Numbered from the stretch's first letter, positions 1 to 11,057 are shown. The stretch: DNA of 37,500 nt from Stramonita haemastoma (GCA_030674155.1 CM060326.1:24928644-24966143), one strand, 5' to 3'. Notes: generated by a model not told the origin, from the sequence alone. Program-made: numbers and translations.

Positions 1-45
1 ACATACATACATACATACATACATACATACTACATACATACATAC
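1..45. repeat. (ACAT)n microsatellite
   Basis: Eleven or so ACAT tetramers with one missing base near position 31. The array runs off the left edge of the window, so its full length is unknown. Confidence 0.95.
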
Positions 46-540
46 GTGGATAGACAGACACAAAGATATATTTACAAATCTATCATAATCATTCATAGAT
101 TAAAGCCTAAAAAAGCCTCTGCCTAGCCTAGCTTCAAATAAAACGAAAGGAAAGAGGCCGGAGTACTTCCACCATACTTTTAGTCATTAAAGAAGAAGCA
201 GAGCTAATGTGTGAACCGGAGCGACAAGGGAAGACCACTTATGATGAGACAGGGGACTGAAAAATCGGTTAGGGGAGGATTTTACAACACACACCCCCTT
301 GTGGGATCTGTCACCCCTTTACGATATAGAAGATCATGTCTGGCATGGTGCAGGAAAATCAAGCAGACACCCCCCCCCCCCCCTTTTCTTTATCAGTTCT
401 ATCATGTGAAAAAAAAATGATGAAACATGGATTTGTATTGCTCACCTTTGTTCTTAAATGAATGGTTAAGGAGTATTTCTTATTGCAGCTCAGTCAATGT
501 TAGTAGTATTTCTTATTGCAGCTCATCAATGTTAGTACTC
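46..540. other. Non-coding stretch, no gene recognised
   Basis: AT-leaning sequence with short open frames only. It contains a run of 14 C (370-383) and a short direct repeat of 'TAGTATTTCTTATTGCAGCT' type around 471-530 just before the pyrimidine tract. I see no splice-bounded exon or RNA gene. Confidence 0.5.
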
Positions 541-640
541 TCTCTGCCTGTCTGTCTGTCTCTGTCTCTGTCTCTGTCTCTCTGTCTCTCTGTCTCTGTC
601 TCTATCTCTGTCTCTCTGTCTCTCTGTCTCTCTGTCTCTG

Positions 641-725
<85 letters not shown>

Positions 726-729
726 GTCT
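541..729 (+). repeat. (TC)n/(TCTG)n pyrimidine microsatellite
   Basis: A compound TC, TCTG and TGTCTC array ending in about 60 bp of pure TC. It sits directly 5' of the first family R copy, as the (TC)n at 3642-3745 does for the second. The long open frames across it encode only Ser-Leu or Arg-Glu dipeptides and are not genes. Confidence 0.95.
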
Positions 730-734
730 GGCAA

Positions 735-990
735 AATGAGGAGGAGCGGCCTCGTGTTCACAAGGCTAATTCAGACATTACCCATTCTGTCACAGAAAGG
801 TCAGTGCCCTCACAGGACTGTGTGTCGCAAAGTCAGTCCTTTTGAGGCACGAGACCCTTAACTCTTTAGCCAAATCCTTCATTGTCCTCTATCTCAATCC
901 TGAGCTTTCTTTCGTTCTTAATAGAAGTACTATACTGTTTTTGCTTCTGGTTTCTTTGTCTCCCTCATTAAGAAAACTGTATAGCGTAGA
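735..990 (+). repeat. Dispersed repeat family R, copy 1
   Basis: First of twelve recognisable copies of a non-coding repeat, all on the plus strand. The diagnostic core, read from copies 6 and 7, is close to 'GTCGTAAAGTCGTCTCCTAT' followed by CGACTTTTGGTCCCCTGG and CATTAGCTACAGTCC. Here the core is at about 825-840 in the variant GTCGCAAAGTCAGTCC, and the CTCTTTAGCCAAATCC segment follows. Upstream, 'CAGACATTACCCATTCTGTC' matches the 'CAGACATGATCCCCATTTTG' segment of copy 6. Compared with copy 2 it has a one-base insertion in the conserved stretch after AATGAGGAGGAG, so a shared reading frame is not maintained. Function unknown. Confidence 0.7.
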
Positions 991-1316
991 AGGCTCTTGT
1001 CAATTTCCTGTTTTGGTTTTCGTGTGTTTGGTTTCATCATCAAGGACATTTTAGAAGATGTTTTGTTTTCTGTTCTATTCTTGTTTGTTTGTGTCATCTT
1101 TAAGAACAAATGGAAAATATATAACTTTTGTACCTTATTTTTTGCTTTAATTCTTGTTTGCTTCTGTTCTCAAATAGAAGCCATTCATGTGCGGTTGTTG
1201 GGAGGGGGAGGGTATGTTTGCTTCTTAAATACAGAGATAACTCTGCCACTCAGGCATATAATAATATACAAGTGTATGTTTCAGGGGAAAAAATTGGTAA
1301 AATTTGACTGTTTTTT

Positions 1317-1319
<3 letters not shown>

Positions 1320-1415
<96 letters not shown>

Positions 1416-1456
1416 TGTGTGTGTGTCGCGCGCACACGTGTGTGTGTGTGCATACG
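1320..1456. repeat. (TG)n microsatellite
   Basis: About 86 bp of pure TG, then interrupted TG with a GCGCGCACACG block. It corresponds in order to the (TG)n at 4132-4279 of the second half of the 3-kb duplication. Confidence 0.95.
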
Positions 1457-1670
1457 TCTTTGTGTGTGTCAAGTCAAAGTCAAATTTTTATTTCCAGATG
1501 GTTCATTGAATAAGCATTATAATTTGTTTGCTTTTTTTTTCATCAAGCCATAGATCTATATTTACGAAAACAAATTCACCAATATCATTTATCTAATATG
1601 ATTTCAGCATATAACATACCTATAAGGAAAAAGCAAAAAAAAAGAAAGTGTGTGTGTATTTTTAAAGTGT

Positions 1671-1671
<1 letters not shown>

Positions 1672-1731
<60 letters not shown>
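1672..1731. repeat. (TG)n microsatellite
   Basis: About 28 TG dimers. The flanks from 1457 to 1814 hold no recognisable gene. Confidence 0.95.
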
Positions 1732-1814
1732 TGTTCACTCTGGGAAGACTACATCCCAAAATAATATAGTCTGTTAACTAATTCCACCATGTTTTAAAAG
1801 TTATGATATGATTA

Positions 1815-1866
1815 AACTCTCTCTGTCTTTCTCTGTCTCTGTCTCTCTCTCTCTGTGTCTCTGTGC

Positions 1867-1905
<39 letters not shown>

Positions 1906-1913
1906 GCTCGCTC
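1815..1913 (+). repeat. (TC)n/(TGTC)n microsatellite
   Basis: Compound TC, TCTG and TGTC array ending in GCTCGCTCG. It immediately precedes ORF cassette A. The equivalent tract before cassette B is at 4682-4931. Confidence 0.9.
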
Positions 1914-2906
1914 GACGTGACGGGACGGACGCGAAGCAACAAGGCACAATTGTCAAAAACTGCTGTGAATTTTCCCGTTTACAACAGCACCATTATTGGA
2001 CTTCCAAGGACTGTAGAAACTATTTTGAGTGCCCTGCTAACAGACAATGCACTATCGAGTTGGAAGGTGTGTGGTGGCGAAGACGACAGCACTGTTGTCG
2101 TGTTAAGACTCAAGCCAGCAAGCCCCCCAGTGACAACAACAAATATGGCAGGCCCAGTGCTGAACCAAAACAACCAGACTCAATATTTTAGGCGCAAACG
2201 ACCAAGCCAGATACGCCGAGACCAACGACGACAACAGCAACTGCAGCAACAGCAACAGCAGCAAAATCAAGTGAGTGACTCAGTGCCAAATGTGTCGCCT
2301 GTGCTTAAAAATGTGTTTGAATCGCCATGCACACAAGAGAATCTCAACCCTACACACCTGACAACACAAACAGACCAGTCAGACAGTGAAGGGGGTGTGT
2401 CAGGTGTGTTGCACGTGCAGAACGTACTAGACACTTCGTGTGCCGCTGATTGCGACGTCAGTGTCTCTCTGGCTGTTCCAGAACTGGACACGAATGAGGA
2501 AAATAGGATCGAGAAGACAATAGATGGTTTCAACGCAGGTGTAGTAAATGATTACGTCTCTACCATGACCAACAAAACAGTGCAACGACGATTAAGAGAC
2601 AGAGACCGAAATAAGTTATTCAGAAAAGTTATACTTCATACCACGGAAAACGGCGATCTCTTACTCTGTGAGTCAGATGACATAGTGTTAGAATTTTCCT
2701 GCAAGGCACATACAGAGAGTGAGAATGACTGTGTATTCTGGTATGTCAAACAAGAAAGAAAGACCATGCTGACAGAAGAGGTGACGAAACTGGACAACCT
2801 ACGGAGGGGAAGGCGTGCTAGCAGAACTGCATACCCCGACACACAGGCACGTGCTCTGCGCAAACTACAGGTGCTCCGTGACCTCATCTGGTTCTACCTG
2901 GGGTGA
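1863..2906 (+). CDS. ORF cassette A, uncharacterised repeat-associated protein
   Basis: Open for 347 codons, but the first Met and the following Ser-Leu codons lie in the microsatellite, so the real start is uncertain. Homology with cassette B begins at GLPRTVETIL (from 1998). From there the order is: a hydrophobic helix-like segment; NALSSWKV; the strand STVVVLRLKP; a basic block FRRKRPSQIRRDQRR at about residues 107-125; a Gln run; a Ser/Thr/Asp-rich acidic middle; and a basic C-terminal third rich in Arg (RRLRDRDRNKLFRK, LDNLRRGRRASR). I see no signal peptide or membrane segment. From memory, proteins with a 'W-x-[IV]...LR[FL]' module followed by 'RRKxPSQxRRDxxR' recur as uncharacterised, multi-copy products in mollusc and other invertebrate genomes; this was not checked. 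The basic block suggests nucleic-acid binding, which is inference. It could be a host gene exon, a retrocopy, or the ORF of a mobile element. Confidence 0.45.
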
Positions 2907-3098
2907 TGACGGCCGTGCACCGTGGACCAGTGTGCTGTTTGACGTGTACATATGAAATGACAGTCACTGACAAATTTTGTCAATTCCGATCTAAAAAAGA
3001 AAAACTGTTTGTTATGGTTTCCATGTCAAACATTTCGCGTCGTGTTCAATTCGATCTTTCGCGATACATGCTTGATGAGCTTGTACAGCTTTAAAGCA

Positions 3099-3120
3099 AT
3101 AAAATGTGTCAGTGTCAGTG

Positions 3121-3126
<6 letters not shown>
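3099..3126 (+). promoter_or_regulatory. Polyadenylation signal plus TCAGTG hexamer tail
   Basis: AATAAA at 3099-3104 lies 193 bp after the stop of cassette A. It is followed by ATG and about three TGTCAG hexamers that run into (TC)n. Cassette B ends the same way at 6327. An AATAAA plus short tandem hexamers is typical of the 3' end of a non-LTR element or a retrotransposed transcript. Confidence 0.6.
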
Positions 3127-3600
<474 letters not shown>

Positions 3601-3635
3601 AAAAAAAATTCTTTCTCTTCTCATTCAGTATTTCA

Positions 3636-3641
<6 letters not shown>

Positions 3642-3723
<82 letters not shown>

Positions 3724-3745
3724 CTCTCTCTCTCTCTCTCTCTTG
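3642..3745 (+). repeat. (TC)n microsatellite
   Basis: TC array with two CCTC interruptions. It abuts TTGCAG and then copy 2 of family R, so the junction looks like a splice acceptor with a long polypyrimidine tract. Confidence 0.95.
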
Positions 3746-3748
3746 CAG

Positions 3749-3990
3749 AATGAGGAGGAGGGCCTTGTGTTCCCAAGGCTAATTCAGACATTATCCATTC
3801 TGTCACAGAAAGGTCAGTGACCTCACAGGACTGTGTGTTGTAAAGTCACTCCCTATTGAGGCACAAGACTCTTTAGTCAAATCCTTCACTGTCATCTGTG
3901 TTCAGTCATCAACTTTCTGTCTTTCTTTATCTTGAACTTGTATCAATACAAACTGTAGAGGGTTATTTTTTGCGTTTATTTCGTGTTTGT
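3749..3990 (+). repeat. Dispersed repeat family R, copy 2
   Basis: About 180 bp closely similar to copy 1, starting at the shared AATGAGGAGGAG and including 'GGCTAATTCAGACATTA' and 'CATTCTGTCACAGAAAGGTC'. The core variant GTTGTAAAGTCACTCCCTAT is at 3837-3856. The first part (3749-3811) is bounded by TTGCAG and AAAG/GTCAGT, an exon-like arrangement with a frame GLVFPRLIQTLSILSQK; copy 1 reads GLVFTRLIQTLPILSQK in a shifted frame. Family-wide indels argue against coding. Confidence 0.75.
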
Positions 3991-4129
3991 TTTTTTCTGT
4001 TTTGTTTAGGAACAATTGAATTTACAAGAGACTATGTTGTTTGTTAGGAGGAGGGGTTAGCAGAAACGTCATTCAGTAATATATAGATGTATGTTACAGG
4101 TGCATAAGGCTTTTCAAATTGGTCTGGTT

Positions 4130-4131
<2 letters not shown>

Positions 4132-4188
<57 letters not shown>

Positions 4189-4279
4189 TGTGGTGTGTGT
4201 GTGTGTTGTATGTGTATTGTATGTGTATGTGTGTGTGCGTGCATGCATGTATGCGTGCATGTGTGTGTGTGTGTGTGTG
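4132..4279. repeat. (TG)n compound microsatellite
   Basis: About 54 bp of pure TG, then TGTATG and GCATGC-rich interruptions, then TG again. Its position relative to R copy 2 matches the (TG)n after R copy 1. Confidence 0.95.
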
Positions 4280-4681
4280 CTTTATATTTCTATGATAGGG
4301 GGTCTTTCCAAAACTTATAATTCCTAGATATATGGTTTGAAGGATTTGAGAAAATGATACTGGTAGAGCAAGCGTTAATTCCAGTTTAAAAGAAAATCGG
4401 ACAATCTGAAAAATGGAGAAAGAAAAAGAAAGCTATGGTACGAGGCTTAAACTTTAAAACTATCAAGTAACGGAATCAGTGAAAAAATAAACTGAAGATC
4501 TAACATTGAAGGAATGCAAGTATTTAACTATGGAAAAGTGACCCTAAAATTGTAAACAGAACATCTTGATTATCTGATGCGATCATCTGATTATTGCCTC
4601 TTTAACAAACTACTGGATTCGTGGACCGGATATTGTAACTTTTAACAATGAAGCAAACAATAGTGTAAACTTAGAAAAAAT
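4280..4681. other. Non-coding stretch, no gene recognised
   Basis: AT-rich sequence with stops in all frames. It is the counterpart of 1457-1814 in the first half of the duplication, but I do not see strong similarity. Confidence 0.4.
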
Positions 4682-4763
4682 TTCTCTCTCTCTCTCTCTC
4701 TCTCCTTCTCTCCTCTCTCTCTCTCTCTTCTCCTCCTCTCCTCTCTCTCTCTCTCTCTGCCTC

Positions 4764-4799
<36 letters not shown>

Positions 4800-4850
4800 C
4801 TTCTCTCCTCTCTCTTCTCTCTTTCTGCCTGCCTGCCTGCCTGCCTCCTC

Positions 4851-4929
<79 letters not shown>

Positions 4930-4931
4930 CT
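4682..4931 (+). repeat. (TC)n/(CCTCT)n pyrimidine tract
   Basis: 250 bp of almost pure C and T with four TGCC units near 4827-4845. It lies 5' of cassette B. Such a long homopurine/homopyrimidine tract can adopt triplex structures. Confidence 0.95.
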
Positions 4932-5019
4932 CGGGGAGTCCCTTGCTTGGCTACCAGCAAGACGTGGTTTGAAAAGTGAGTGAAGGAATTTGCTATTTTC
5001 TACTAGGAAGGCCTTCAGT

Positions 5020-6099
5020 ATGCCCGTCACAGGACTACCTCCTTCTGTAGAAACAGTATTGATTACATTTCTGTGTTAAATGGCCTTGACTTCCTTCAAA
5101 ATTGACGGCCGAGAACATCAGACTGTGATTGTGTTGCGCCTGTTACCAGCCCACCACCATCAAGCAACACACAGCCACAGTGACAGTGGCGTGTACCCAA
5201 GAAAGGAGCAGCGCAGATTGCCAGGGACAAAAGACGAGTGGAGACACATAAAGCCAGTTTGATTAAAAAGCAACACGAACATTCTGTCTCCCATTCAGGT
5301 TTGTTTTTGCCGACACCTCCTAGCTTATTTTATAATGCGGAGAATGAAACTGCTATGGACACAGCTAGGAGTGCCAGCTCGTCAGCCTCGACCTTGCCTG
5401 ATTTTGATCCTGTGTCAGTCGACCCGTGCACCATGTGACATGGCACTAAAGGACAGAAGTGACGATATTGACTCCGGACAAAAAAGAAGAAAATGAAGAT
5501 GTCATGATGGTAAGCACGACACTCCCGCAACATCTCGTATGACACTTTACGGGCATCGATTTTGCAGAAGATGTGATGGAGAACAGCAAGAAACCCTTCA
5601 ATACCCAAAGGCCAATGCATCGAGCAAGCGCGAACTGGCCGCTGTGCTGTTGAATTTCCACGTACAACACGGCCAGCCAGCTCGTCAGCCTCGACCTTGC
5701 CTGATTTTGATCCTGTGTCAGTGACAGTGCAGCCGTGTGACATGGCACTAAAGACTGGAGTGACGATTTTGACTCCGACAAAGATAACGAAAATGAAGAT
5801 GTCATGATGGTATGCAGCGACACTCCAGCAACATCTCGTATGACACTGACGGGCACGATTTTGCAGAAGATGTGATGGAGAACAGCAAGAAACCATTCAA
5901 TACCGAAAGTGCCAATGCAATCGAGCAAGCGCGAAACAGCGCCACTGTGTCCAGCGAGGATTACAGGTTGTTAATAGATTATTTACAAAAATTTGAAAAC
6001 ACGATGGACAGGGGCTTCGAGTCAATACTGAAAGCAGCTGAAGACGGAAAACTTCCTGACACGTCCAGTGACCAGCCAGCAGTAGAACCACACTGCTAA
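5020..6099 (+). pseudogene. ORF cassette B, decayed paralogue of cassette A
   Basis: The N-terminal module of cassette A recurs as GLPPSVETVL from 5032, a TAA stop at 5077-5079, then MALTSFKI and the strand QTVIVLRLLP. At about 5205 the frame shifts: SAQIARDKRRVE (after VYPRK) continues one frame over, matching RRKRPSQIRRDQRR of A. After this the two cassettes share nothing obvious. B has an acidic segment (DDFDSDKDNENEDVMM), a 303-bp tandem duplication with indels, and a C-terminal segment (SSEDYRLLIDYLQKFENTMD) likely to form an amphipathic helix, ending at the TAA at 6097-6099. One stop and at least two frameshifts make it non-functional as a single ORF. Splicing around the defects cannot be excluded from sequence alone. 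Confidence 0.6.
5374..5945 (+). repeat. 303-bp tandem duplication inside cassette B
   Basis: The unit starting CCAGCTCGTCAGCCTCGACC at 5374 repeats at 5677, an offset of 303 bp or 101 codons, and similarity runs to about 5945. The second unit keeps longer open frames; the first has several single-base indels. An in-frame duplication that later decayed fits best. Confidence 0.9.
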
Positions 6100-6326
6100 T
6101 CCGTTTTGTGACAGTTCCTGGGTCCCTGCTACGACATCCGTCATCAGACAGTTATAACCAGTGACATTCACACACATGTGTAACTACCTATGAACAATTC
6201 CGCATTTTGGCTACCACGCGCGAAGAATCATTAATATTGTACAGAGTTCAATTTTTCTGATGTATCTTTCGATTTCGGTCCCTTTCCCCAAGTATCCGTT
6301 TGTGAATGGGTTTAAAAACCTAACAC

Positions 6327-6360
6327 AATAAATCATTGTCATTGTCATTGTCTCTCTCTC
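6327..6360 (+). promoter_or_regulatory. Polyadenylation signal plus TCATTG hexamer tail
   Basis: AATAAA at 6327-6332 is 228 bp after the cassette B stop and is followed directly by three TCATTG hexamers and (TC)n. This parallels the 3' end of cassette A at 3099. Confidence 0.6.
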
Positions 6361-6693
6361 TTTCATGTACGTGCGTGAGTGCGCATAGAACATGATCTCA
6401 ACTTATTTGAATGTGCATAGGGGTCTTTTTGTAACATGGATATAAAAGGTTCTACTATTCGTGTGTTTGCAAATACAGATACCTCACTATCTCAAAAATA
6501 CGAAAACATCATGTGAATTACGAGCATAGCTATGAACAAACAACAAGAAATTATTGTCGCACAATATAGCACAACTAGATTCAGCAGTTTCATACAGATC
6601 TGTTCCTGTACTTATAAACAAAGAGCATTTATATATCACAAACATCCATCCACATCTGCATGCAAATAAGGAGGCAAACACTGGTGCATGCAT

Positions 6694-6712
6694 GCGCACA
6701 CACACGCACACA

Positions 6713-6744
<32 letters not shown>

Positions 6745-6751
6745 ATACACT
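6694..6751. repeat. (CA)n microsatellite
   Basis: Interrupted CA repeat. One of only a few plus-strand CA arrays in the window; most are TG on this strand. Confidence 0.9.
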
Positions 6752-8034
6752 CATCACTCCAACAATTGTCTCTGGCTAACGTCTCAGCGGTGGCTGGAAT
6801 CAGGCCCTGAGATCAGTTCTGGTGGTTAAAAGCATAGTAATATGACAACATGTATACTTCGTTTACGAGGTGTCTTTGTCTTTTTGACAATGTGTGGCAT
6901 ACTAGAGGCAGATTAGATGACTAAAATGTTGCGAGAATGTTTGCTTAAAAACACTGATAAAAAAAATAGTATTCATAAAACAGTATAGAACAGGTATTAG
7001 CAGGGGCCAGCATATTGACAGTGGCGCAGCAAAGCAGTATACTTATACATAAATCAGAAAAAAGGAATAGGGTACAGAAAAAATGAAAAGGAACGAAAAA
7101 GGCAAAAGAAAACAAAGTTAATGACAAAACGTGAAACTCAACAAAACGAAACTGAGTAACAGAGAAGAGGAAGACATTAACGAGGGAAATGAAGTTGAAG
7201 ACACTGCCATTAGCACCATCGTATTTCTGTAACACACACAGGGGTGATGAAAAAACCATCACGCATTAGCGTGTGTGACTAATGATGGATTACTAGGATT
7301 ACAGGGGTTTATCAGGCTGCGGATTTCCTGTGAGGAGTCTCATGTAGGCGTCATTTGGCTGGCAGCGTGAAAAATCATATCATGTGGGATTTCCATGTTG
7401 TCAATCACCAACCTCATGTCTTCTCCCTGGTTCTCTTTTCTTTCACCCATTCTCCATCCTCCACTTCACCTGTGTTCAAGTTTCATGTCCGTTCTAGGTC
7501 GTTGACCTCTTAACGGCAACATATTCGTGTTACTTACCAATACGAGGAGTGTTCATACGGCACAACTTTTTCTCGAAGTCGGAATGATGCGGCTGTCTTC
7601 ATGGTAGGGCAAAAACGTTTGCATACGCAAAGTTTCGCCATTGGTGAACCTCTAAGCTCTGGCCGAGAAACGGAAAAATGCAACTTTAATTGTATTTCTT
7701 GTGAGTTCCAATACATTGGACATATGTGTATGGATTTTACATGAGACTTTGTTATTAGTTTTGACTCTGTTGTTTAGATATAGGTTCATGTGTGTAATGC
7801 TAGAGGTCTTATTTTTGTAAAATGTGATATAGCAATAAAAAAAAATTGCTATCTCCACCGTCGATAACGAGCAAATTGTACACATTCAGTTTTAGCACGG
7901 TAATGAATTACTCTAGGTAGTGTGCTGCTCTATTGATCAGGCTATTTTATTCTGAGAAACAATAAGTATCAATGTGATGAGTTTGTTACTTTACAAATCG
8001 AATGTACTGCCTTTGTGTAATTTACACGGGTCAT
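6752..8034. other. Non-coding stretch, mostly unassigned
   Basis: No convincing exon or RNA gene. A short segment around 7338-7372 (CATTTGGCTGGCAGCGTG) weakly resembles the SINE-2 fragment at 22652-22754. The minus-strand frame at 7716-7534 is open for 60 codons but has no recognisable domain. Confidence 0.4.
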
Positions 8035-8053
8035 CTGTCTGTCTTTCTGACTT

Positions 8054-8109
<56 letters not shown>

Positions 8110-8133
8110 TCTGTCTCTGTCTCTCTCTCTCTT
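8035..8133 (+). repeat. (TCTG)n/(TC)n microsatellite
   Basis: TCTG tetramers changing into TC dimers. It lies about 130 bp before family R copy 3, similar to the (TC)n before copies 1 and 2. Confidence 0.9.
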
Positions 8134-8261
8134 ATTGCATCATATAAAAAATAATAAAAATAACATCTCGCCCATCATTGCCACTCCGTTCTCAATGAAC
8201 TTCGCGTAAATGGTAGTAGAGTGTGTACTAGCGTTTACTAGACTTCAACACTCTTTAACTG

Positions 8262-8400
8262 TTTAGTCATGAAGCGCAGGTATCTCCAAAGGCCGTGTGT
8301 AGTGTGAAGTCGTCTCCTATTGAATTTTCTGTCTCCTGACTTATTAGCCGTCCCAGTTAACACATCAGCGCTGTCATTGTCTTCGTTGTCTGTCTAACGA
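8262..8400 (+). repeat. Dispersed repeat family R, copy 3
   Basis: Core GTGTGAAGTCGTCTCCTATT at 8302-8321, then a diverged CTCCTGACTTATTAGCCGTC and CCCAGTTAACACATCAGC. Short and divergent but in the expected order. Confidence 0.55.
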
Positions 8401-8456
8401 AGTCAATGGAGGTCATGTCCTCTTCTCTGTATATTCAGAAGCTCCTTGTTGTAGTC

Positions 8457-8582
8457 TTCTTCTTCTTCTTCTTCTTCTTCTTTTTTTTTTTTTTCTTCTT
8501 CTTCTTCTTCTTCTTCTTTTCTCTTTCTTCTTCTTCTTTTCTCTTCTTCTTTTTTTTTCTTCTTTTGTCGTCGTCGTCGTTA
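8457..8582 (+). repeat. (TTC)n/(TCG)n trinucleotide array
   Basis: TTC trimers interrupted by T runs, ending in four TCG units. It begins about 60 bp after R copy 3. The minus-strand Lys-rich open frame across it is not a gene. Confidence 0.9.
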
Positions 8583-8955
8583 TAGTCTTCGTCGTACAAC
8601 CAGACAGTAAATACTGTTGTCTGTCCTATGAGAAAAAATGCGTTGCACTGCCGACAAATCAGGCCAAGCACATCTAATGTCGGCGTGAGATAGAATGTCA
8701 TCTTTCAAGTATTTCTGGGGAAAAGGCAGGACAATGGACCAAGCAGGAAAAAAACAGACAAGGAGGTGACAGGAAGAAAAGGAACAAGGCAAAAACAAAG
8801 AAACAGAATGAAAAGAGGGAAATCCTGCAAAAAATTTTCAGAAGGTGGGGATTGTATTAACACTGATGCCCCTCCGACATCCCCACGGAGAAATAATAAG
8901 GAACATGAATCTTAGTGGTACAGTGGTACACATTGTATATTTGATTCTATGCACA
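8583..8955. other. Non-coding stretch, no gene recognised
   Basis: Mixed sequence with purine-rich 8750-8830. Nothing recognisable on either strand. Confidence 0.4.
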
Positions 8956-8956
8956 A

Positions 8957-9160
8957 TATGACCTTCTTTCGAGAATAATGGAATAAGCAATTGTGTTGTT
9001 GTTTTTACCTCCGGTTTCTCGTGCATGTGGTTTTGTTGTCCTTTCAAAACAGCACAAATGGCTTACTCTTCCAGGCGGAACATTTGTGCACAAGAGGTCT
9101 TGTTTGTATTTGCACACAGGACCTTGGTCAATAGTGTCATCCAAAGGGCTGAGTGTGTGT
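8957..9160 (-). mobile_element. SINE-1, copy 2, divergent and 5'-truncated
   Basis: Reads from the tail landmark GAGAATAATGGAATAAGCA to TGGCTTACTCTTCC, GCGGAACATTTGTGCACAAG and 'TTTGCACACAGGACCTTGG', then stops at ATCCAAAGGGCTGAG and enters TGTGTG. The tRNA-like head is missing. More diverged than copies 3 and 4, so older. Confidence 0.7.
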
Positions 9161-9193
9161 GTGTGTTGTGGGGGGGGGGGGGGTGAATATGTG

Positions 9194-9538
9194 TTTATTT
9201 TATTATTTTATTTATTGTATTTATTCTTGTGTGTCGAGGATAATGGAATAAACACTCGTGTGCTTTTTTACATCAAGTCCCCGTGTGTATGCAGTTTTTG
9301 TGAATTTTGTCATCTGTTCCCACCGGCACACAATCACCTAATCTTACGAAAAGCGGAACAGATTTGATGTGTGTGCAAGCTGTTCTGCGTGCGTTTGCAC
9401 ACAGGGCCTCGGTTTAGAGTCTCATCCGAAGGACTTTTGAGGAGAGTTAAGTCAGCACTGATGTTAACTTCAGGGTAAAAATCCCCTCGACCGGGAATCG
9501 AACCCGGGTCGTCAAATTGCGAGCGCAATGTTCTGACC

Positions 9539-9545
<7 letters not shown>
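9194..9545 (-). mobile_element. SINE-1, copy 3, nearly full length
   Basis: Best minus-strand copy. A canonical B box (GGAATCGAACC on the plus strand, 9494-9504) and most of the A box (CTAGTGG complement near 9537-9544) are present. The first few bases of the head are replaced by (TG)n starting at 9545. The A/T-rich tail is at 9194-9225. Confidence 0.85.

Positions 9546-9631
<86 letters not shown>
9545..9631. repeat. (TG)n microsatellite between two SINE copies
   Basis: About 43 TG dimers joining the 5' end of SINE-1 copy 3 to the 3' A/T-rich tail of copy 4. Confidence 0.95.
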
Positions 9632-9633
<2 letters not shown>

Positions 9634-9911
9634 ATTTTATTTTATTATTTATTTATTTTTTGTGTTGAGGATAATGGAATAAGCACTCATGTGCTTTTTT
9701 ACATCTAGTAAAAATGTGAATGGAATTTATAAATCTTGTCATTTGTTCCTACCAGCACACAATGGCCTACTCTTTGGAAAAATGGAACAGGATTTAACGT
9801 GTGCTCAAGATGTTCTGCGTGCGTTCGCACACGGGCCTCGGTTTTCAGTCTCATCCGAAGAACTTTTAGCCGGAGTGGAGTCAGCACTGTTAACTCCAGG
9901 GAAAAATCCTC
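9632..9911 (-). mobile_element. SINE-1, copy 4, 5'-truncated
   Basis: Tail, ATAATGGAATAAGCACTCAT landmark, 'CTTGTCATTTGTTCCTACCA' and the rest of the body to GGGAAAAATCCTC, where (TG)n takes over. A and B boxes are lost. Confidence 0.85.
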
Positions 9912-9923
9912 TGTGTGTGTGTG

Positions 9924-9987
<64 letters not shown>

Positions 9988-10029
9988 AGTGTATGTGCAT
10001 GCGTGCGTGCATGCGTGGTGTGTTTGGTG

Positions 10030-10071
<42 letters not shown>
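9912..10071. repeat. (TG)n compound microsatellite
   Basis: TG array with an interior GCGTAGTGTATGTGCATGCG block and TTGGTGG interruptions. It replaces the 5' head of SINE-1 copy 4. Confidence 0.95.
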
Positions 10072-10926
10072 TAAAGGAAGTTAGGGGTAAGTTGAATGTA
10101 AGATGTGGGTGTGGGGTGAAGGTAGATTCTTCTTCTTCTTGTTAGTTTATGTTTATGTACCTTTAGAAGCAAGAGGATTTACAAGGGACTTTATCCAAAA
10201 AAATAATAATAACGGCATTTCTCATTTTTACAATCCCAATGTTTCGAAGCAAGTAAAAGTTATTTGAATTAACACAAATAAACGATATTTTAAATTGCAA
10301 GAGAAGTGGTTGAAAGATAATTCAGCGCCATTAAAACTGCAAATAATTCAGAGGTGACTTTTCTACGATCTTTTCCAATAAAAACTGATCTGTTTACTTT
10401 CAAATCAGGCATAATGAATTCAGCCCCACACTTGCCCCATTGTATGACAGAGCCATCTGTCCTTGCGCACGCGCGCGCATGCATGTGTGAGTGTGAGTGT
10501 GAGTGAGTGTGTGTGTGTGTATGTGAGTGTTTTGTGTGTGCGGCGCACGTACGATAGATGAGGGTTTGGGGGAACGTGTAGAATGGAAGTTTAGGTATTC
10601 CTTTTGCTTCGTTTAGAAAAAGAATTTTCTGCCTTTTCTTGACTTATTGTCCCATCCAAAAGACTAGCACTTAGACCAGCACTCAAAGTGTAGTGGAGAC
10701 AGTTAAAGGTCGGATTCAAGCAGGATATGAAATCCACACTTCTCACTTTTGCATATGTGCTGTTACTTTTGTGATAAATGTTCTAAAAATGGAATAGTTT
10801 CTGTTTTTTATGTGTTTTCTAAACTAAATATTTTTAGGTATTTTATTTGAGATGACGAATATAACTATACAAAAGTAAGTACACTCAACTATGACAAAAA
10901 TGTAGTTCTTTCTTAGGTTTATTTTT
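10072..10926. other. Non-coding stretch with a GT tract and a possible SINE relic
   Basis: Contains an interrupted GT/GAGT tract at about 10466-10540 headed by CGCGCGCGCATGCATG. The segment 10645-10740 (CCCATCCAAAAGACTAGCAC and following) has the spacing of the SINE-1 'CTCATCCGAAGGACTTTT' region but is too diverged to assign firmly. No gene seen. Confidence 0.4.
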
Positions 10927-10950
10927 CAAAGATATATATATATAAAATAT

Positions 10951-11004
<54 letters not shown>

Positions 11005-11057
11005 ATAATATAATAATATATATATAAAATATATAATATATATAATATATATATATA

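Noticed and set aside
1..45. Telomeric repeat
   Set aside because: The unit is ACAT, not TTAGGG or a variant.
541..861. Long open frames encoding Ser-Leu or Arg-Glu repeats (also at 1808, 3106, 4610)
   Set aside because: They lie wholly in (TC)n. Dinucleotide repeats without stops are open by chance in several frames at once.
10645..10740. Tenth copy of SINE-1
   Set aside because: Some landmarks are in the right order, but similarity is too weak to separate from chance by eye; noted under the 10072-10926 entry.
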